Assembly (NCBI RefSeq): GCF_004011505.1
Contig: NZ_SAUN01000001.1
Location: forward strand, 9,823,501 to 9,887,500
Length of the DNA: 64,000 bases
Direction of reading: 5' to 3'
Origin: Nonomuraea polychroma
Lineage (GTDB): Bacteria > Actinomycetota > Actinomycetes > Streptosporangiales > Streptosporangiaceae
The translations under genes were made by a program, and so were the position numbers. Below the pieces are notes generated by a model that was not told the origin of the DNA, made no database searches, and was given only the letters and a program-made list of their open reading frames with translations. How positions within the stretch are numbered: the first letter of the stretch is position 1; every line of letters begins with the position of its first letter. Shown here piece after piece: positions 24,720 through 33,831 of this stretch.

Positions 24720-25715
24720 ATGAATGAAGTGAGATCACGAAGCTTGGGAAGCCTTCCGGGTTCATCCGCGCATGGCTCGATGTTCAAAGGTGACGTAGAG
24801 GAAATGCGAGTGCAGGTCTCGCAGAACTTCTCACCGCACGGCCTCAAGGTCATCAACACCCATCCAAACGGTGGCCGGTACAGGCTTCTGCACTCCGGGA
24901 ACTTCGTCTGGCACACACTGGCGTACGGGGCAGAAATCCGTGTCGAAGTCCTAGAGCTGCCCGACTTCTACAACATTCACGTGCCGTTGATCGGTGGTGG
25001 ACGACTAACGGTCGGGCGCCAGGATGTCGCTGCACCGCTTACCATCATCGGCCCTCGGCAGCGCATCGACATGAACTGGAGCGTCGATCACGATGTCATG
25101 ATCATCCAGATTCCTGAGGTGCTCATCTATCGGGTCCTTGAGGATCAGCTCGGTGATGCCCCGAAAAAAGATATGTACTTCGAGCCGCAAGTCACCCACG
25201 AGAGCCCCCTGGGGCGAGCACTCACCGCACTTTCCCGCCCGGCTAAGGCAGGCCAACCGTTTCCCTTTGCGGCCTCATCTCTCGCCGAACATCATTTCGA
25301 GCAGTTTTTGCTGCACACTCTGCTCTGGTCACAACCCCATACCTACTCTGCCGACCTAGGTGACCCTGGTGCCCCAGCGACCCCCGCAGCACTTCGACGC
25401 GCGCGCCGCTTCTGCGAAGAACACGCCGCTGAACCGATCACCCTAGGAGACATCGCCACTGCGGCCAGGGTGAGCGTCCGCACCCTGCAACACGATTTTC
25501 GCACTCACCTGCAAACTACGCCTCTCGCCTACTTGCGCCAGGTGCGACTGGCGCACGCCCATGCCGACCTGGTGCGCATCGCCCAGACAGGCGCTCGGAC
25601 CACTGTCACCGAAGTGGCCATGCGTTGGGGTTTCACGCATCTGGGCCGCTTCGCCTGCCTCTACAGGGAGACATATGGCCGATCGCCCTCCAGCACCCTG
25701 TACGGGTCACAGTGA
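24720..25715 (+). CDS. AraC-family transcriptional regulator
   Basis: 331 aa from ATG 24720. An N-terminal AraC-binding-like domain ('YRLLHSGNFVWHTLAYG', 'HVPLIGGGRLTVG', 'GPRQRIDMNW') is followed by a two-HTH C-terminal domain ('ITLGDIATAARVSVRTLQHDF' and 'TVTEVAMRWGFTHLGRFACLYRETYGRSPSSTL'). The upstream gene is the broken secreted peptide and the downstream neighbour an IS remnant, so its regulon is not evident. Confidence 0.88.
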   Translation: MNEVRSRSLGSLPGSSAHGSMFKGDVEEMRVQVSQNFSPHGLKVINTHPNGGRYRLLHSGNFVWHTLAYGAEIRVEVLELPDFYNIHVPLIGGGRLTVGRQDVAAPLTIIGPRQRIDMNWSVDHDVMIIQIPEVLIYRVLEDQLGDAPKKDMYFEPQVTHESPLGRALTALSRPAKAGQPFPFAASSLAEHHFEQFLLHTLLWSQPHTYSADLGDPGAPATPAALRRARRFCEEHAAEPITLGDIATAARVSVRTLQHDFRTHLQTTPLAYLRQVRLAHAHADLVRIAQTGARTTVTEVAMRWGFTHLGRFACLYRETYGRSPSSTLYGSQ

Positions 25716-25822
25716 GGCCTCGCGCATTGCCTTGCCGCGCAATCAGGGCTGCAGAGGACAAACGACGACCCCAATGATCGTTGATTGTCTGAGCCAGTCG
25801 ATCAAGAAGGGGCTGCGTTCGC

Positions 25823-26570
25823 GTGCCATCATCCCCGATCGACGTGCTCGCCCGCCACCTGGAGCACGTCACCGTCGCCGACCCGCCCGATCTGCCCGCC
25901 CTGGCCGAAGTCCTGGACACGGTCCCGGACCCACGCAGCCGCCGGGGACGCCGCTACCGGCTCGGCCCGCTTGGCGTTATCCTTGCTCGCCGTACTCGGC
26001 GGAGCAACCTCCCTGGCGAAGATCGCCCGGTTCATCGCCGGATACGACCCAGACCTGCGCGCCCGAGCCGACTACCCGACACCATACGGTCAGCCGCCAG
26101 CACCCTGGGACGGCTACTCGTCCCGTCTGGACGGCGACGCCTTGGACACTGCCACCTGCACCCACCTGGCCTCGCTCACTGCCTGCACCCCGCCCCGCCA
26201 CCACAAGCAGCCCACCCACGGACCGGACCCGGCTCGCTGGCCTGGCCGTGGACGGCAAGACCCCTGCGCACACACCAGCCAAGGCGTGACTCACCTGCCG
26301 ACCGCCACCCGTCACGACACCCCAGATCGTCGTGACCCAGCGGCAGGTCGAGGCCACCAGCAACAAGATCCCCGTGTTCACACCCCTGCTGCCCGAGCGG
26401 ACCTGCCGGACCTGCCGGACCTGCCGGACCTGCCGGACCTGCCGGACCTCAAGATCACGGCCCACGCCCAGCACGCCCACGCCCTGTGGATCGTCGCCGC
26501 CGGCGGCCATTACCTGTTGGCTCTGGCGCAAAGTGTGTGCCGTGACCACGGACAGTGGCGATGCTCTCGC
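25823..26570 (+). pseudogene. ISAs1-family transposase, frameshifted and truncated
   Basis: The start 'PSSPIDVLARHLEHV' then 'ALAEVLDTVPDPRSRRGRRYRLG' is the N-terminal DDE_Tnp_1-associated domain. The continuation 'LAVLGGATSLAKIARFIAGYDPDLRARADYP' is in another frame, and later pieces ('RQVEATSNKIPVFTPLL', 'HAQHAHALWIVAAGGHYLL') are in further frames. The C-terminal DDE half is missing here. A separate ISAs1 C-terminal piece occurs at 37.9-38.3 kb, but the two need not be from one copy. Confidence 0.7.
26398..26449. repeat. 9-bp tandem repeat (ACCTGCCGG), 5 full copies
   Basis: Five perfect copies of ACCTGCCGG and a partial sixth occur inside the ISAs1 remnant, where the transposase should encode 'LDPLDLTG..'-like residues. 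The repeat keeps length in multiples of three. It looks like slippage expansion in a gene no longer under selection. Confidence 0.85.
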
Positions 26571-26599
26571 TCGGCATTGACTGGTGCGACGGATCAAGG

Positions 26600-26735
26600 C
26601 CGCCGGCGCGGCCCGTCGGACCCGTTTTCGCGACCGCCGCCGCGCACCCGGCCGCAAGATGCCCACCACGATGACGTTCTTGGAGGTGTCCATCCCCAGA
26701 TGGATCGGCCCCGGAGAAAGTGCCAGACTCTTCAT
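26600..26735 (-). pseudogene. IS110-type transposase N-terminal fragment
   Basis: From 26735 the minus strand reads 'MKSLALSPGPIHLGMDTSKNVIVVGILRPG', the RuvC-like first strand with the catalytic Asp of IS110 transposases (pattern 'xHxGxDxSKxxxVVxxLxP'). Then the frame departs into basic nonsense. Only the N-terminus survives. Confidence 0.55.
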
Positions 26736-26854
26736 GACGGTCGGCTCCCTTCTGTGTGGCTCCGGCCCCCGCTGTCTCCAGCGTGAGCCGATCCACGAAA
26801 GCTATGAAGCGACTTCGGGCAGAACCGGAGCCGACCTTTCTCCAACGCTTCGAC

Positions 26855-26968
26855 CGCGTGATCATCCACGTGACGCAGGGCTCCTACGCTGGATCCATCT
26901 TCTGGTTCCAGAATCCCAGCGCCCAGATCTCCGCGCACTACATCATCAGGTCGTCCAACGGTGACGCT
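26855..26968 (+). pseudogene. N-acetylmuramoyl-L-alanine amidase fragment
   Basis: The segment 'RVIIHVTQGSYAGSIFWFQNPSAQISAHYIIRSSNGD' is a clear piece of amidase_2 enzymes, with the first zinc-binding His (IHVTQG) and 'SAHYIIR'. The remaining catalytic residues are lost. The unit is flanked by IS debris. Confidence 0.65.
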
Positions 26969-27102
26969 ATGTGGGGCGTGGCCATCGACGTCCTGGTCAG
27001 CGCAGCGACGCGGATCTCATCCGGCCGCCCGATACCACCGTCCCTGCTCCTGGCTGCGACAATGTCCACGCAGGGCGGTGATATCGGGCTTGATCGCACG
27101 AC

Positions 27103-27744
27103 CTAACTGTCCTGCTGGCTCCCCGCGGTCGGCTGGCCGCCATCGGTCCCGGGCACGCCCGTCGCCGGAGCACCCGGTGCGGGTGGCGGCTCCGGAAGGC
27201 AGTTCGGCACGCGCCCCTGCACCGACCCCGCGATGGCCAGAGTCAACATCCCGGCGTCCTTCTTCGCCGCCAGCAGGAGCGTGGTGCCCTCGGGTACGCC
27301 GTCTACCAGGACGGTGACCTCACCTTCGCCATCCCCCGTGCTCGAGACGGAGCCCCTGGTCGAGAAGTCGACGCCACCTCCTTGGGGCAAGGCGTTCTCG
27401 AGTGTGACTGTGTCCCGGCAGTCGGCCGTCATGGGCACCGCCGCCACTGGTGCACCGAGTTTGCGCAGTTCGGCGTTGGCCGCGTCCACCGCTCCGATGT
27501 CCCTGATCGACACGGTCACCGACCCGTCGGCGCCTTGACTCACCGCAAACGCCGGCGCGCCCGCCGACAGCGCCGTCGCAACGACGATCGACGCCGCCAG
27601 GCCCAGCGTGCCGCTGCCGATCCACACCGGCCGCGAGGTCACGACCCGCCGCACGGCCGACGGGGCGGGGCGTCGGGCCTGCGCCAGCGTCGCTCCGTGC
27701 TGCTGCACCAGCCTGTCCAGCAGCTGCTCTTCGAACCTGCCCAT
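27103..27744 (-). CDS. Membrane-anchored partner of the ECF sigma factor
   Basis: 213 aa. ATG 27744 shares one base with the sigma factor stop (TGATG), so it is coupled. A cytoplasmic N-terminus of about 45 residues ('FEEQLLDRLVQQHGATL'), one transmembrane helix ('GSGTLGLAASIVVATALSAG') and an extracytoplasmic part of about 140 residues with two Cys and a Pro/Gly-rich tail. No ZAS zinc motif is visible. The topology and position suggest an anti-sigma-like or sensor role, but it could instead be a regulated envelope protein. Confidence 0.7.
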   Translation of the reverse strand: MGRFEEQLLDRLVQQHGATLAQARRPAPSAVRRVVTSRPVWIGSGTLGLAASIVVATALSAGAPAFAVSQGADGSVTVSIRDIGAVDAANAELRKLGAPVAAVPMTADCRDTVTLENALPQGGGVDFSTRGSVSSTGDGEGEVTVLVDGVPEGTTLLLAAKKDAGMLTLAIAGSVQGRVPNCLPEPPPAPGAPATGVPGTDGGQPTAGSQQDS

Positions 27745-28337
27745 CACTGCTCACCCTTTCCCTGCTCTGTCAGGGCGCGCAGCTTTTTGCGCGCCCGAAA
27801 CAACCTGATCCGCACCGCTCCTGAGGAGGTGCCGAGCGCTGCCGCCGCTTCTCTGGGCGCCATGCCGACCATGTCCACAAGCTCAATAACCTCCTGGTCC
27901 GCAGGCGACAGTCCGGCGAGCCCATCCAGCAGCACGCGTCCCTCGCGGGCCGCGTCGATCCGCTGGATCAGCTCCGCCGTCTCATCGACATCGATGGGCC
28001 GGTAGCCGGCCAGCCGGAGCGTGACATCGCCTACCCGGGTGGCCGCCTCGCAGTGGCGGGCGAACACCCGCCGGGCGATGCCCAGCAGCCAGGCCCGCGC
28101 GCTGCCCCGCGCCGGATCGAACGACGGGAAGGACATGATCGCCTCGACGAAGGTGTCGGAAGTCAGATCCGCGACGGTCTGCGGATCCACGGCCCGCCGC
28201 GCGAAGAACGCGGCCACCACCCCGAAGTTCGCCCGATACACGGCCTCGAACTCGGCCATCGGACCCTCGGCGCGAAGGGGCTCCTTCGATTCGACCGCTG
28301 ATTCGTTCACACCCAAGAGTTGGAGACGTTCGAACAT
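27744..28337 (-). CDS. ECF RNA polymerase sigma factor
   Basis: 197 aa from ATG 28337, which follows GAGGAGG. Region 2 ('FEAVYRANFGVVAAFFARRA', 'VADLTSDTFVEAIMSFPSFDP', 'ARAWLLGIARRVFARHCE') and region 4 ('LAGLSPADQEVIELVDMVGMAPREAAAALGTSSGAVRIRLFRARKKL') are both complete. It directs core polymerase to a small regulon, probably under the coupled membrane protein. A matching ECF-type promoter sits upstream of its own gene, suggesting autoregulation. Confidence 0.92.
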   Translation of the reverse strand: MFERLQLLGVNESAVESKEPLRAEGPMAEFEAVYRANFGVVAAFFARRAVDPQTVADLTSDTFVEAIMSFPSFDPARGSARAWLLGIARRVFARHCEAATRVGDVTLRLAGYRPIDVDETAELIQRIDAAREGRVLLDGLAGLSPADQEVIELVDMVGMAPREAAAALGTSSGAVRIRLFRARKKLRALTEQGKGEQ

Positions 28338-28384
28338 TCCGTTACGCCTCCTCTGCCTTTGCCGGCCTCGACCAGGCTGCAAAG

Positions 28385-28409
28385 GACGTGAATCTGTCTC
28401 CCGTGTTCC
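28385..28409 (-). promoter_or_regulatory. Putative ECF promoter GGAAC-N16-CGTC upstream of the sigma gene
   Basis: On the minus strand GGAAC (28409-28405) is separated by exactly 16 nt from CGTC (28388-28385), the classical ECF -35/-10 arrangement. Transcription would start near 28377, giving a leader of about 40 nt before ATG 28337. Position and match support autoregulation; this is inference from motif alone. Confidence 0.6.
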
Positions 28410-28504
28410 GCAGCTAATGCCGCGTCAGGCCACGTTTGCTCTCTTGACGATCCGAACTTGTCGCGCGGAGTGCATAGAGTTCTACTCTGAGTAATGAAGA
28501 GTGC

Positions 28505-28775
28505 TCTTTGCCTGATTTACTTGATCCTTACCGGGTAGGCGATCTCGAGCTTGTTGAGCGCTTCACGCCAGCCGAAGGTGCGCTGCCCTTCGATGAGGCG
28601 GGCGGGTTGGACGTTGCGTTTTCCCTCGGCGGCGCGGTTGGCGAGCCGTTCGCTGGGTGCCATCAAGACCGAAGCGCTCGGCGAGCAGCTCGTAGAAGGC
28701 GGGATCGTAGCCGGGCCGATATTCCGCGTCGTAGGGAGCGGTGGAGGCGAGGAGCTCGTCGGGTGCGTAGGTCAT
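28505..28775 (-). pseudogene. Fusion of a methyltransferase N-terminus and a transposase-like tail
   Basis: The first part, 'MTYAPDELLASTAPYDAEYRPGYDPAFYELLAERFGLDGTQ', is the start of a class I SAM methyltransferase, cut before the SAM loop. A different frame then gives 'APSERLANRAAEGKRN' and 'RTFGWREALNKLEIAYPVRIK', which looks like a transposase C-terminus. The junction near 28660 marks an old deletion. Confidence 0.45.
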
Positions 28776-28869
28776 AACCTAGCTACTTGCCCCTGAAGAA
28801 GTCCCCGAGGTACGTGTTTCTGACCTCGGCAATCACAGTGCTGGGAGGCTCGACCGGTTGAGAATGACG

Positions 28870-29590
28870 TCGGTGTCATTTCCGCCGAAGGGTGGTAGCC
28901 GGTGCTACGGGTCTCGGGACAACAGATTGCGTTGTAGGAGACGCTGCTGCCGGAGGAGGTGACGCGGCTGCCGCAGGAGTTGGCGGCGAGTTCAGCACCT
29001 TCCAGCATCGCGAGGTTCGCGCCCACCCCCAATGGGGGCATCAGGTGGGCGGCGTCACCCATAGCGTTACCCCGGGGACGTGGGTCGGTGTGGGACACGG
29101 GCGGGACGTAGAGGGGGCGGTGGACGAAAGCGGTGCCGTGGCGCAGGAGGTCGAGGACGGGAGCGGCCCAGCCGTCGAACAGAGCCAGCAGGCTTGATCG
29201 CACGGCCTCGACGTCGGACAGGTCCAGGCCCGCGTCCATGCCTGCGTCCCGGCCCGCGCGCCGGTTCAGGCGCATATGCCGGTCCAGGTGCGTGTGTCAG
29301 TCCAGCGGCGCGCGGGACTGGGCGTACACCTTGACGTGCCCGCTGCTGTTGCGCTGGGCGACGAGGGCGCGGTTTACGCCGTACACAGCCATGGAACCGT
29401 CGCCGATCAGCCGGGCGAGCTCGGGGTGGCGGGTGTCGACGTCGTCCAGGGAGGTCTCGACCAAGGTGACGCCGGTGTAGTGCGGCGTCGCGGACGAGAC
29501 TGCCGGGCGGACCCGGGACCAGGCGCCGTCCGCGCCGATCACAAGGTCGAACGTCGGCGGCACCCACCGCCGGGTGTTCGTCGACAATGA
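28870..29590 (-). pseudogene. FAD-dependent monooxygenase, truncated and frameshifted
   Basis: The minus strand carries 'TFDLVIGADGAWSRVRPAVS' (the GADGxxSxVR box) to 'VAQRNSSGHVKVYAQSRAPLD' in one frame, then 'LLALFDGWAAPVLDLLRHG' and 'AMGDAAHLMPPLGVGANLAMLEGAEL' (the GDAAH FAD box) in another. The N-terminal GxGxxG nucleotide fold is missing. It once resembled TetX-type hydroxylases. Confidence 0.7.
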
Positions 29591-29828
29591 CAAGGACCGC
29601 TGGATCTGGACGCAGAAGGACTGCTTCACCGTCCTGTGAGGGGACACGGGCGGTCATTCCGCCATCCCGAATGCGCAGTGGATCAGACGTAATGCGGATA
29701 TTGCCTGCCGCTGTGCGCGGCTAGGCTCATCGCGAACACTTCCACGTTACTCGAAATGATCTCAACGGCATCTGGCGCGCTGTTAGCTTGACGCCCGTTG
29801 TGTCAGCTCATCGGAGGGAATTTAGTAA

Positions 29829-30407
29829 ATGGCCTTGTCATTCGGCCGCATGACCCGCCCCGTCGGCCTCGGCCTCGGCCTGGCGGTGGCGCTGGGCGCG
29901 ACGCTGTCTCTCGGCGTCGCCACGCAGGCTTCGGCCACCGCCGGGAAGTCCGCCACCAGCGTCGCCGAGCAGCGGGTGAAGGTCTACGAGTTGGTGACGA
30001 AGGACGGCGGGTTCTTCTACACCGCCAGTGAGACGGAGAAGCAGAACGCGATCACCAAGCACGGCTGGTCGACGACGCGGACCCCGCTCTACTACGTATC
30101 CCGCGCCTCCTTCCCCGGCGGCAAGCCACTCTTCCGGCTTCGCTGGGAGAAGAAGGCGTCCTACATCGTCACCGCCTCCATCGCGGAGCGGGAGAAGCTC
30201 GTGACCTCGGGCGAGTTCCGGTATGAGGGCATTCTCGGCTACGCGCCGGGCTCGGCCGACGCCGGAGGCGAGGTGAAGGTGTTCCGCTTGTCCAACAACA
30301 ACAAGTGGCGCCTCGCGATCGAGTCGCACACCCAGAAGATCCTGGCCAACGAGCCGGGGTGGAAGCTCGACGGCCCCCTCCTCTACCAGTTCGGGCAGGC
30401 GGGCTAG
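29829..30407 (+). CDS. Secreted protein with repeated aromatic beta units
   Basis: 192 aa; ATG 29829 after GGAGGG at about 10 nt. A signal peptide (residues 1-38, ending 'ATQASATAG') precedes about 150 residues with recurring motifs 'VKVYELVTKDGGFFYTAS', 'PLFRLRWEKKASYIVTAS' and 'VKVFRLSNNNKWRLAI'. These resemble from memory the DUF5648-type units (PLYRxYN...HFYT) of secreted actinobacterial proteins. Probably an extracellular binding protein. A single-gene unit; 30408-30889 shows no gene I can name. Confidence 0.75.
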   Translation: MALSFGRMTRPVGLGLGLAVALGATLSLGVATQASATAGKSATSVAEQRVKVYELVTKDGGFFYTASETEKQNAITKHGWSTTRTPLYYVSRASFPGGKPLFRLRWEKKASYIVTASIAEREKLVTSGEFRYEGILGYAPGSADAGGEVKVFRLSNNNKWRLAIESHTQKILANEPGWKLDGPLLYQFGQAG

Positions 30408-30889
30408 ACAGTGCCGGGCGCCCCGGGCCTGGCCGAGGCGCCCCATCAGGCGAACCACCGGTTCCCCCGTTCCGGCTGGATCGCCGGGCATGGGACTGAC
30501 GTCTGGTCCTGGGCAGCGGCCCAGGTGGGCGGCCTCGGGAGGGAGCCGTTCCAGTCGGGGCCGTGGACGTACGCGAGGTCGGCCTCCATGCGGGCGGCGG
30601 TGCGCCTGCCGAAACTGCATCTATGCAGTTCAAGCAGTATGTGAGCATTCGTGGACGTCTCCTCCGAGTCGATCTCGTCGACCTGTGTTCAAGTCAACGA
30701 TCCGCTCGGGATCCGCGATTGGGTCCGGGACAGTGCGCGGCGGAGCCGCTTGGTCCAGGGCTGATATGAGAGAGCGTTGCGCGTGTTGATGTCCGCGATG
30801 TCGTAGTGTGATCGGACGGATTTGTAGCGTTACCACCTGTCGGCAGGTGCACATGTGCCGAGATGACCCGGTAAGCCGGCGCCGGAGGG

Positions 30890-31289
30890 TAGGCAGGCCA
30901 GGACACAAAAAGCGGCCTAGCATGATGACTCCATCCATCGGTCCGTCCGGAAGTTCGATACTTGCAGCCACGAGCGGAGATACTGTCAGGCGTTCATCTG
31001 CGTAGAAACGAACAACGGTGAGTATGTTGGGATCGGGACCTCGGCCTCTGACGACCACCTGCTTGCTCAGCAGCATGGTCTGGAAGTCGTCTTCGTTTCC
31101 TCCCTCCATGGTCACGAGAAAGCTTCCACCCCGCGTTGGCATAATCTGCATCTTGCCAATTCTTCGAGAGCCTCGCACGTTTTCGGAAGCTAATTCGACA
31201 TTACTGATCGCACCGTAGAACCAGTCCTTCACTCCGCCTTCTACGCGGCCCCCGAAAGTTTGATTGCAGTCACGGCAGGTCCGAGTCAT
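30890..31289 (-). pseudogene. HNH-endonuclease-like protein, truncated
   Basis: The frame opens at ATG 31289 immediately after an in-frame stop, with no ribosome site, and begins 'RTCRDCNQTFGGRVEGGVKDWFYGA'. The CxxC followed by 'FGxxVEG' resembles the second half of HNH_5-like nuclease domains. The middle ('GKMQIMPTRGGSFLVTM', 'ILTVVRFYADERL') looks real, but after 'GRFLCPG' the frame runs into low-quality sequence. Both ends are probably lost. Confidence 0.45.
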
Positions 31290-31449
31290 TATTCAGTGTG
31301 ATCTGCTGTCCGCTCATGGGACCAGCAGCCTCGATTTCCGGGTGCGACAGAGCTCACCGCCGAGGCGGCGTGAAGACCGGATGGTGGCGAGTTCCGCACA
31401 CGCGGGGTCATCGCGTATTGCCGACTCTGGCCGGCTTATGGAGGAATCC

Positions 31450-32157
31450 ATGGTGAAGAGGTTGCTGGGCGTCGTGCTGGTCGTGGGGGTTGCTGGCGGA
31501 TGCGGCGTCGTACCAACGGCACAGCCGGCGCCCGCGAGCCCGACGGAGGTCGCTTTGCCGCTGCGGGAATCTGCTTCGGCGATGGAGAGCGCCGCCACAC
31601 CGTCCGAGGAGCGCGCCGGCTATGAGGTGCCGGACGATCCCTGCCGGGTCCTGTCTGCGGCGACCCGATCGAGGCTCGGAATGAAGAAGGCGGACAGGTT
31701 CGACCCGGCGTGCAAGTGGAGCAATGATCCCGGCAGTGCGCCACCGCTGAGGATCAGGGATCTGAAGATCTTCTACGAAGCGGGCCCCGCCCGCATGAAC
31801 TCCACCGACACGTACGCCAAGATGACCTTCGCGAGGAAGAGCAAGAACGACTACCGGCAGCCCAGCGAGTTCGCCAGCACGCCTTCGGTGAAGCGCGCGA
31901 TCAAGCAGGTCGGCTCGGCGAAGGCGGGCGAGCACTTCGATGAGGGCTACTACGTGTACTACGTGACCACGATCGCGGGGGCACGGCAAGGCGAGGGCAA
32001 GACCGTCCTGCGCAAGGGAAACGTGATCGTCACGATCATCGCCCGCGGCGCCGACATCCCGACACGCACGGTGCGCGACGGCAACCCGATCGGCGACGCC
32101 GTCGTTCAGGCCATGATCGATGCCGTGGCGGCGGAAGTGGTCGCAGCTATCCGCTGA
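31450..32157 (+). CDS. DUF3558-like lipoprotein
   Basis: 235 aa from ATG 31450, with GGAGG 5 nt upstream. The signal sequence MVKRLLGVVLVVGV ends in the lipobox AGGC (Cys18), so the protein is lipid-anchored outside the membrane. The mature region has 'DPCRVLSAATRSRLGM' and 'DPACKWSN', the two-Cys pattern of DUF3558 proteins. Such lipoproteins are abundant in actinomycetes and of unknown function. Confidence 0.82.
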   Translation: MVKRLLGVVLVVGVAGGCGVVPTAQPAPASPTEVALPLRESASAMESAATPSEERAGYEVPDDPCRVLSAATRSRLGMKKADRFDPACKWSNDPGSAPPLRIRDLKIFYEAGPARMNSTDTYAKMTFARKSKNDYRQPSEFASTPSVKRAIKQVGSAKAGEHFDEGYYVYYVTTIAGARQGEGKTVLRKGNVIVTIIARGADIPTRTVRDGNPIGDAVVQAMIDAVAAEVVAAIR

Positions 32158-32443
32158 GATCGGGGCCGCGCTGTGCAGATGCTGGCACCGTGGCCGACTG
32201 TTCGGCTTCGGGCACCCTGGCCGGTCGAAGCGCAGGTGAGACTACGATCTGAGGCGCCACCCTTACATCTTCACGGTCGGAGCGGGTGGCGACGCACGCC
32301 ATTTGCTTGGGCGACATGCACACTACGCCCCGGCCTCGATCGTGGGCGGATGCGTTGAGGTGGCCAGCGCACGTGGTCGCGGACAGGAGTCGTCTGAGGA
32401 GCCGCAGAGCGGGTGTTACACGCGACGCTCACGGCCCAGGACC

Positions 32444-32473
32444 CGGCCCCGTGAAGACGGGGACCCTGCTCTT
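32444..32473 (+). terminator. Rho-independent-like terminator
   Basis: CCCCGT / ACGGGG hairpin with a GAAG loop (about 32447-32462), followed by CCTGCTCTTTTCT. On the plus strand it could end the lipoprotein transcript; it also lies just past the end of the convergent DUF6461-like gene. No gene is seen in 32158-32475. Confidence 0.5.
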
Positions 32474-32475
32474 TT

Positions 32476-33135
32476 CTAACAGTCCAATACCGGAGCATGG
32501 ACAGACTGCTGCTCTTGAGTGAACCTGCCGACGTCCAGACGCACGCCACTCATCGCTTCCATGGTTGCCAGGGCCGTTTCCCAGTCACGGTAGTGATTGG
32601 AGGGCCGCTCGCCGGTTTCGTCGTCTGTCCTCTTCTGATCGGCCAGCGCTCGAAGTGCGCCCAGATAGGCATCCAACTCTTGCGGGTTGTGCCCGGTGCA
32701 CTCCGAAGGCTGGGGATAAAGGATGTTCAACGCCGTGACGAGGACGCCGTCAGCGGCGTAGAACAACTCGTTGGCGTTGTTGACCAGCCACCAAAAGCCC
32801 CATGCCTCAGCATTGTTGGTCAGCTGGGCCCACGCCTCCGGAGTCGCAGGTGAGCAGCCGCCTGGCGCTACGATGATCACGCCCTGATCAGTCTGTTCCA
32901 ATGCCACATACCCGGGATCGGGAAGGCAGAGCGGGTGGCGTGGAACGGCTTGGCCGGGATCGGCGCCCAGCCGAGAGACGACCTCGATGACCGTCAAGGG
33001 CGCCTCGCGACCCCGCACCACCATCCACAACATCCCGTCGCTGACGTTCATGTGGTCATTCACGGCGGCAGAGTCATCAAGATCCTTCAAAAGGCGCGTG
33101 TAGTAATCGATCATCTCTGGCGTGACCGGGTCCAC
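32476..33135 (-). CDS. DUF6461-like hypothetical protein
   Basis: 219 aa. No signal peptide or membrane helix. The pattern 'TVIEVVSRLGADPG', 'GVIIVAPGGCSPATPEAWAQLTNNAEAWGFWWLVNNANELFYAADGVLVTAL' fits, from memory, the DUF6461 family (a Trp-rich domain common in Streptomyces and relatives). These proteins often sit in accessory regions; a role in inter-strain conflict has been suggested only by context. It borders the outer IS3 end. Confidence 0.7.
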   Translation of the reverse strand: MDPVTPEMIDYYTRLLKDLDDSAAVNDHMNVSDGMLWMVVRGREAPLTVIEVVSRLGADPGQAVPRHPLCLPDPGYVALEQTDQGVIIVAPGGCSPATPEAWAQLTNNAEAWGFWWLVNNANELFYAADGVLVTALNILYPQPSECTGHNPQELDAYLGALRALADQKRTDDETGERPSNHYRDWETALATMEAMSGVRLDVGRFTQEQQSVHAPVLDC

Positions 33136-33250
33136 CGCTTACTCCTCGTTTGACAGGGCACCCAGCGTAGCGATCACGTACGACAGATTGATGCGCATTC
33201 CTCTCAACGTTGATACCGAGAGTTGAACCGCCCCGGCTTTGATGGAGACC

Positions 33251-33478
33251 TCAGCGGTTGATTGCTAGGGCTTCGTTGGGGTGGTGTTGAGCGTAGTAGA
33301 TCGCCTCGAACTCCTCGGCCGGGAGGTGCCCGATGGCGGAGTGCAGGCGGGTGGTGTTGAACCAGGCCACCCATTCGGCAGTGGCCAGTTCCACGTCGGC
33401 CAGGCTGCGCCACGGGCCTCGGGGCTTGATCAGCTCGGTCTTGTAGAGGCCGATCTGTGATTCCATCAGGGTGTTGTC
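33251..33478 (-). pseudogene. IS3 orfB transposase, 3' part
   Basis: Reads 'LDNTLMESQIGLYKTELIKP', 'WRSLADVELATAEWVAWFNTTRLHSAIGHLPAEEFEAIYY', the C-terminal part of the DDE integrase domain with the last catalytic Glu (MESQIG). It continues collinearly from the 5' part at 36.9 kb, from which it is now separated by the Tn554-type element. Confidence 0.85.
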
Positions 33479-33483
33479 GAGGG

Positions 33484-33501
33484 CTTATCCGGCTAATGAC
33501 G
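33484..33501. repeat. Left terminal inverted repeat of the Tn554-type element
   Basis: CTTATCCGGCTAATGACG pairs with the right end with one substitution and one extra base. It abuts the interrupted IS3 codons for LDNTLMES. Confidence 0.75.
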
Positions 33502-33531
33502 CTGGTTTTGGGCGTTGGCCGGGTAACGCTT

Positions 33532-33831
33532 TCAGCTGACCCGGGTAGTAAGTCGGCGGAGTTGCTCTTCGTGGCGACGGACGCGTGCAGCGACGGCTTC
33601 CAGAGCGGTGTGGAGGTTTCGTATTTCGTCGAGGAGGCCGGTGAGGGTGCCGTTGGTGGCGGCGCGGCGGCGGTTTTCCTCGATGATGGCGCGGAGGGTG
33701 GCACTGCGGTAGAGGGTGGTGCGGCCTAGCCCGGTGAGGTTGGCGACGGCGATGAAGGTGACGGGTTGGCCGTCGCGGTGGAGCTGGGCGCATGCCTTCT
33801 CGACGCGGTGGAGGGTGTCGCTGCTGGTCAT
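33532..33831 (-). CDS. tnpC: TnpC-like accessory protein (DUF6262-like)
   Basis: 99 aa. 'RVEKACAQLHRDGQPVTFIAVANLTGLGRTTLYRSATLRAIIEENRRR' is an HTH-like N-terminal half, followed by a C-terminal coiled coil ('LLDEIRNLHTALEAVAARVRRHEEQLRRL'). This is the usual third gene of Tn554-type units and helps choose insertion orientation and frequency in Tn554 itself. It overlaps tnpB by 4 nt (ATGA). A decayed relative lies at 49 kb. Confidence 0.8.
   Translation of the reverse strand: MTSSDTLHRVEKACAQLHRDGQPVTFIAVANLTGLGRTTLYRSATLRAIIEENRRRAATNGTLTGLLDEIRNLHTALEAVAARVRRHEEQLRRLTTRVS

Noticed and set aside
26398..26449. Possible CRISPR or iteron array
   Set aside because: Units are only 9 bp, directly adjacent without spacers, and lie inside a transposase relic. 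No cas gene is present.
31264..31449. Longer N-terminus of the DUF3558-like lipoprotein
   Set aside because: A lipobox signal starts at ATG 31450 with GGAGG upstream; the extension would bury the signal peptide.
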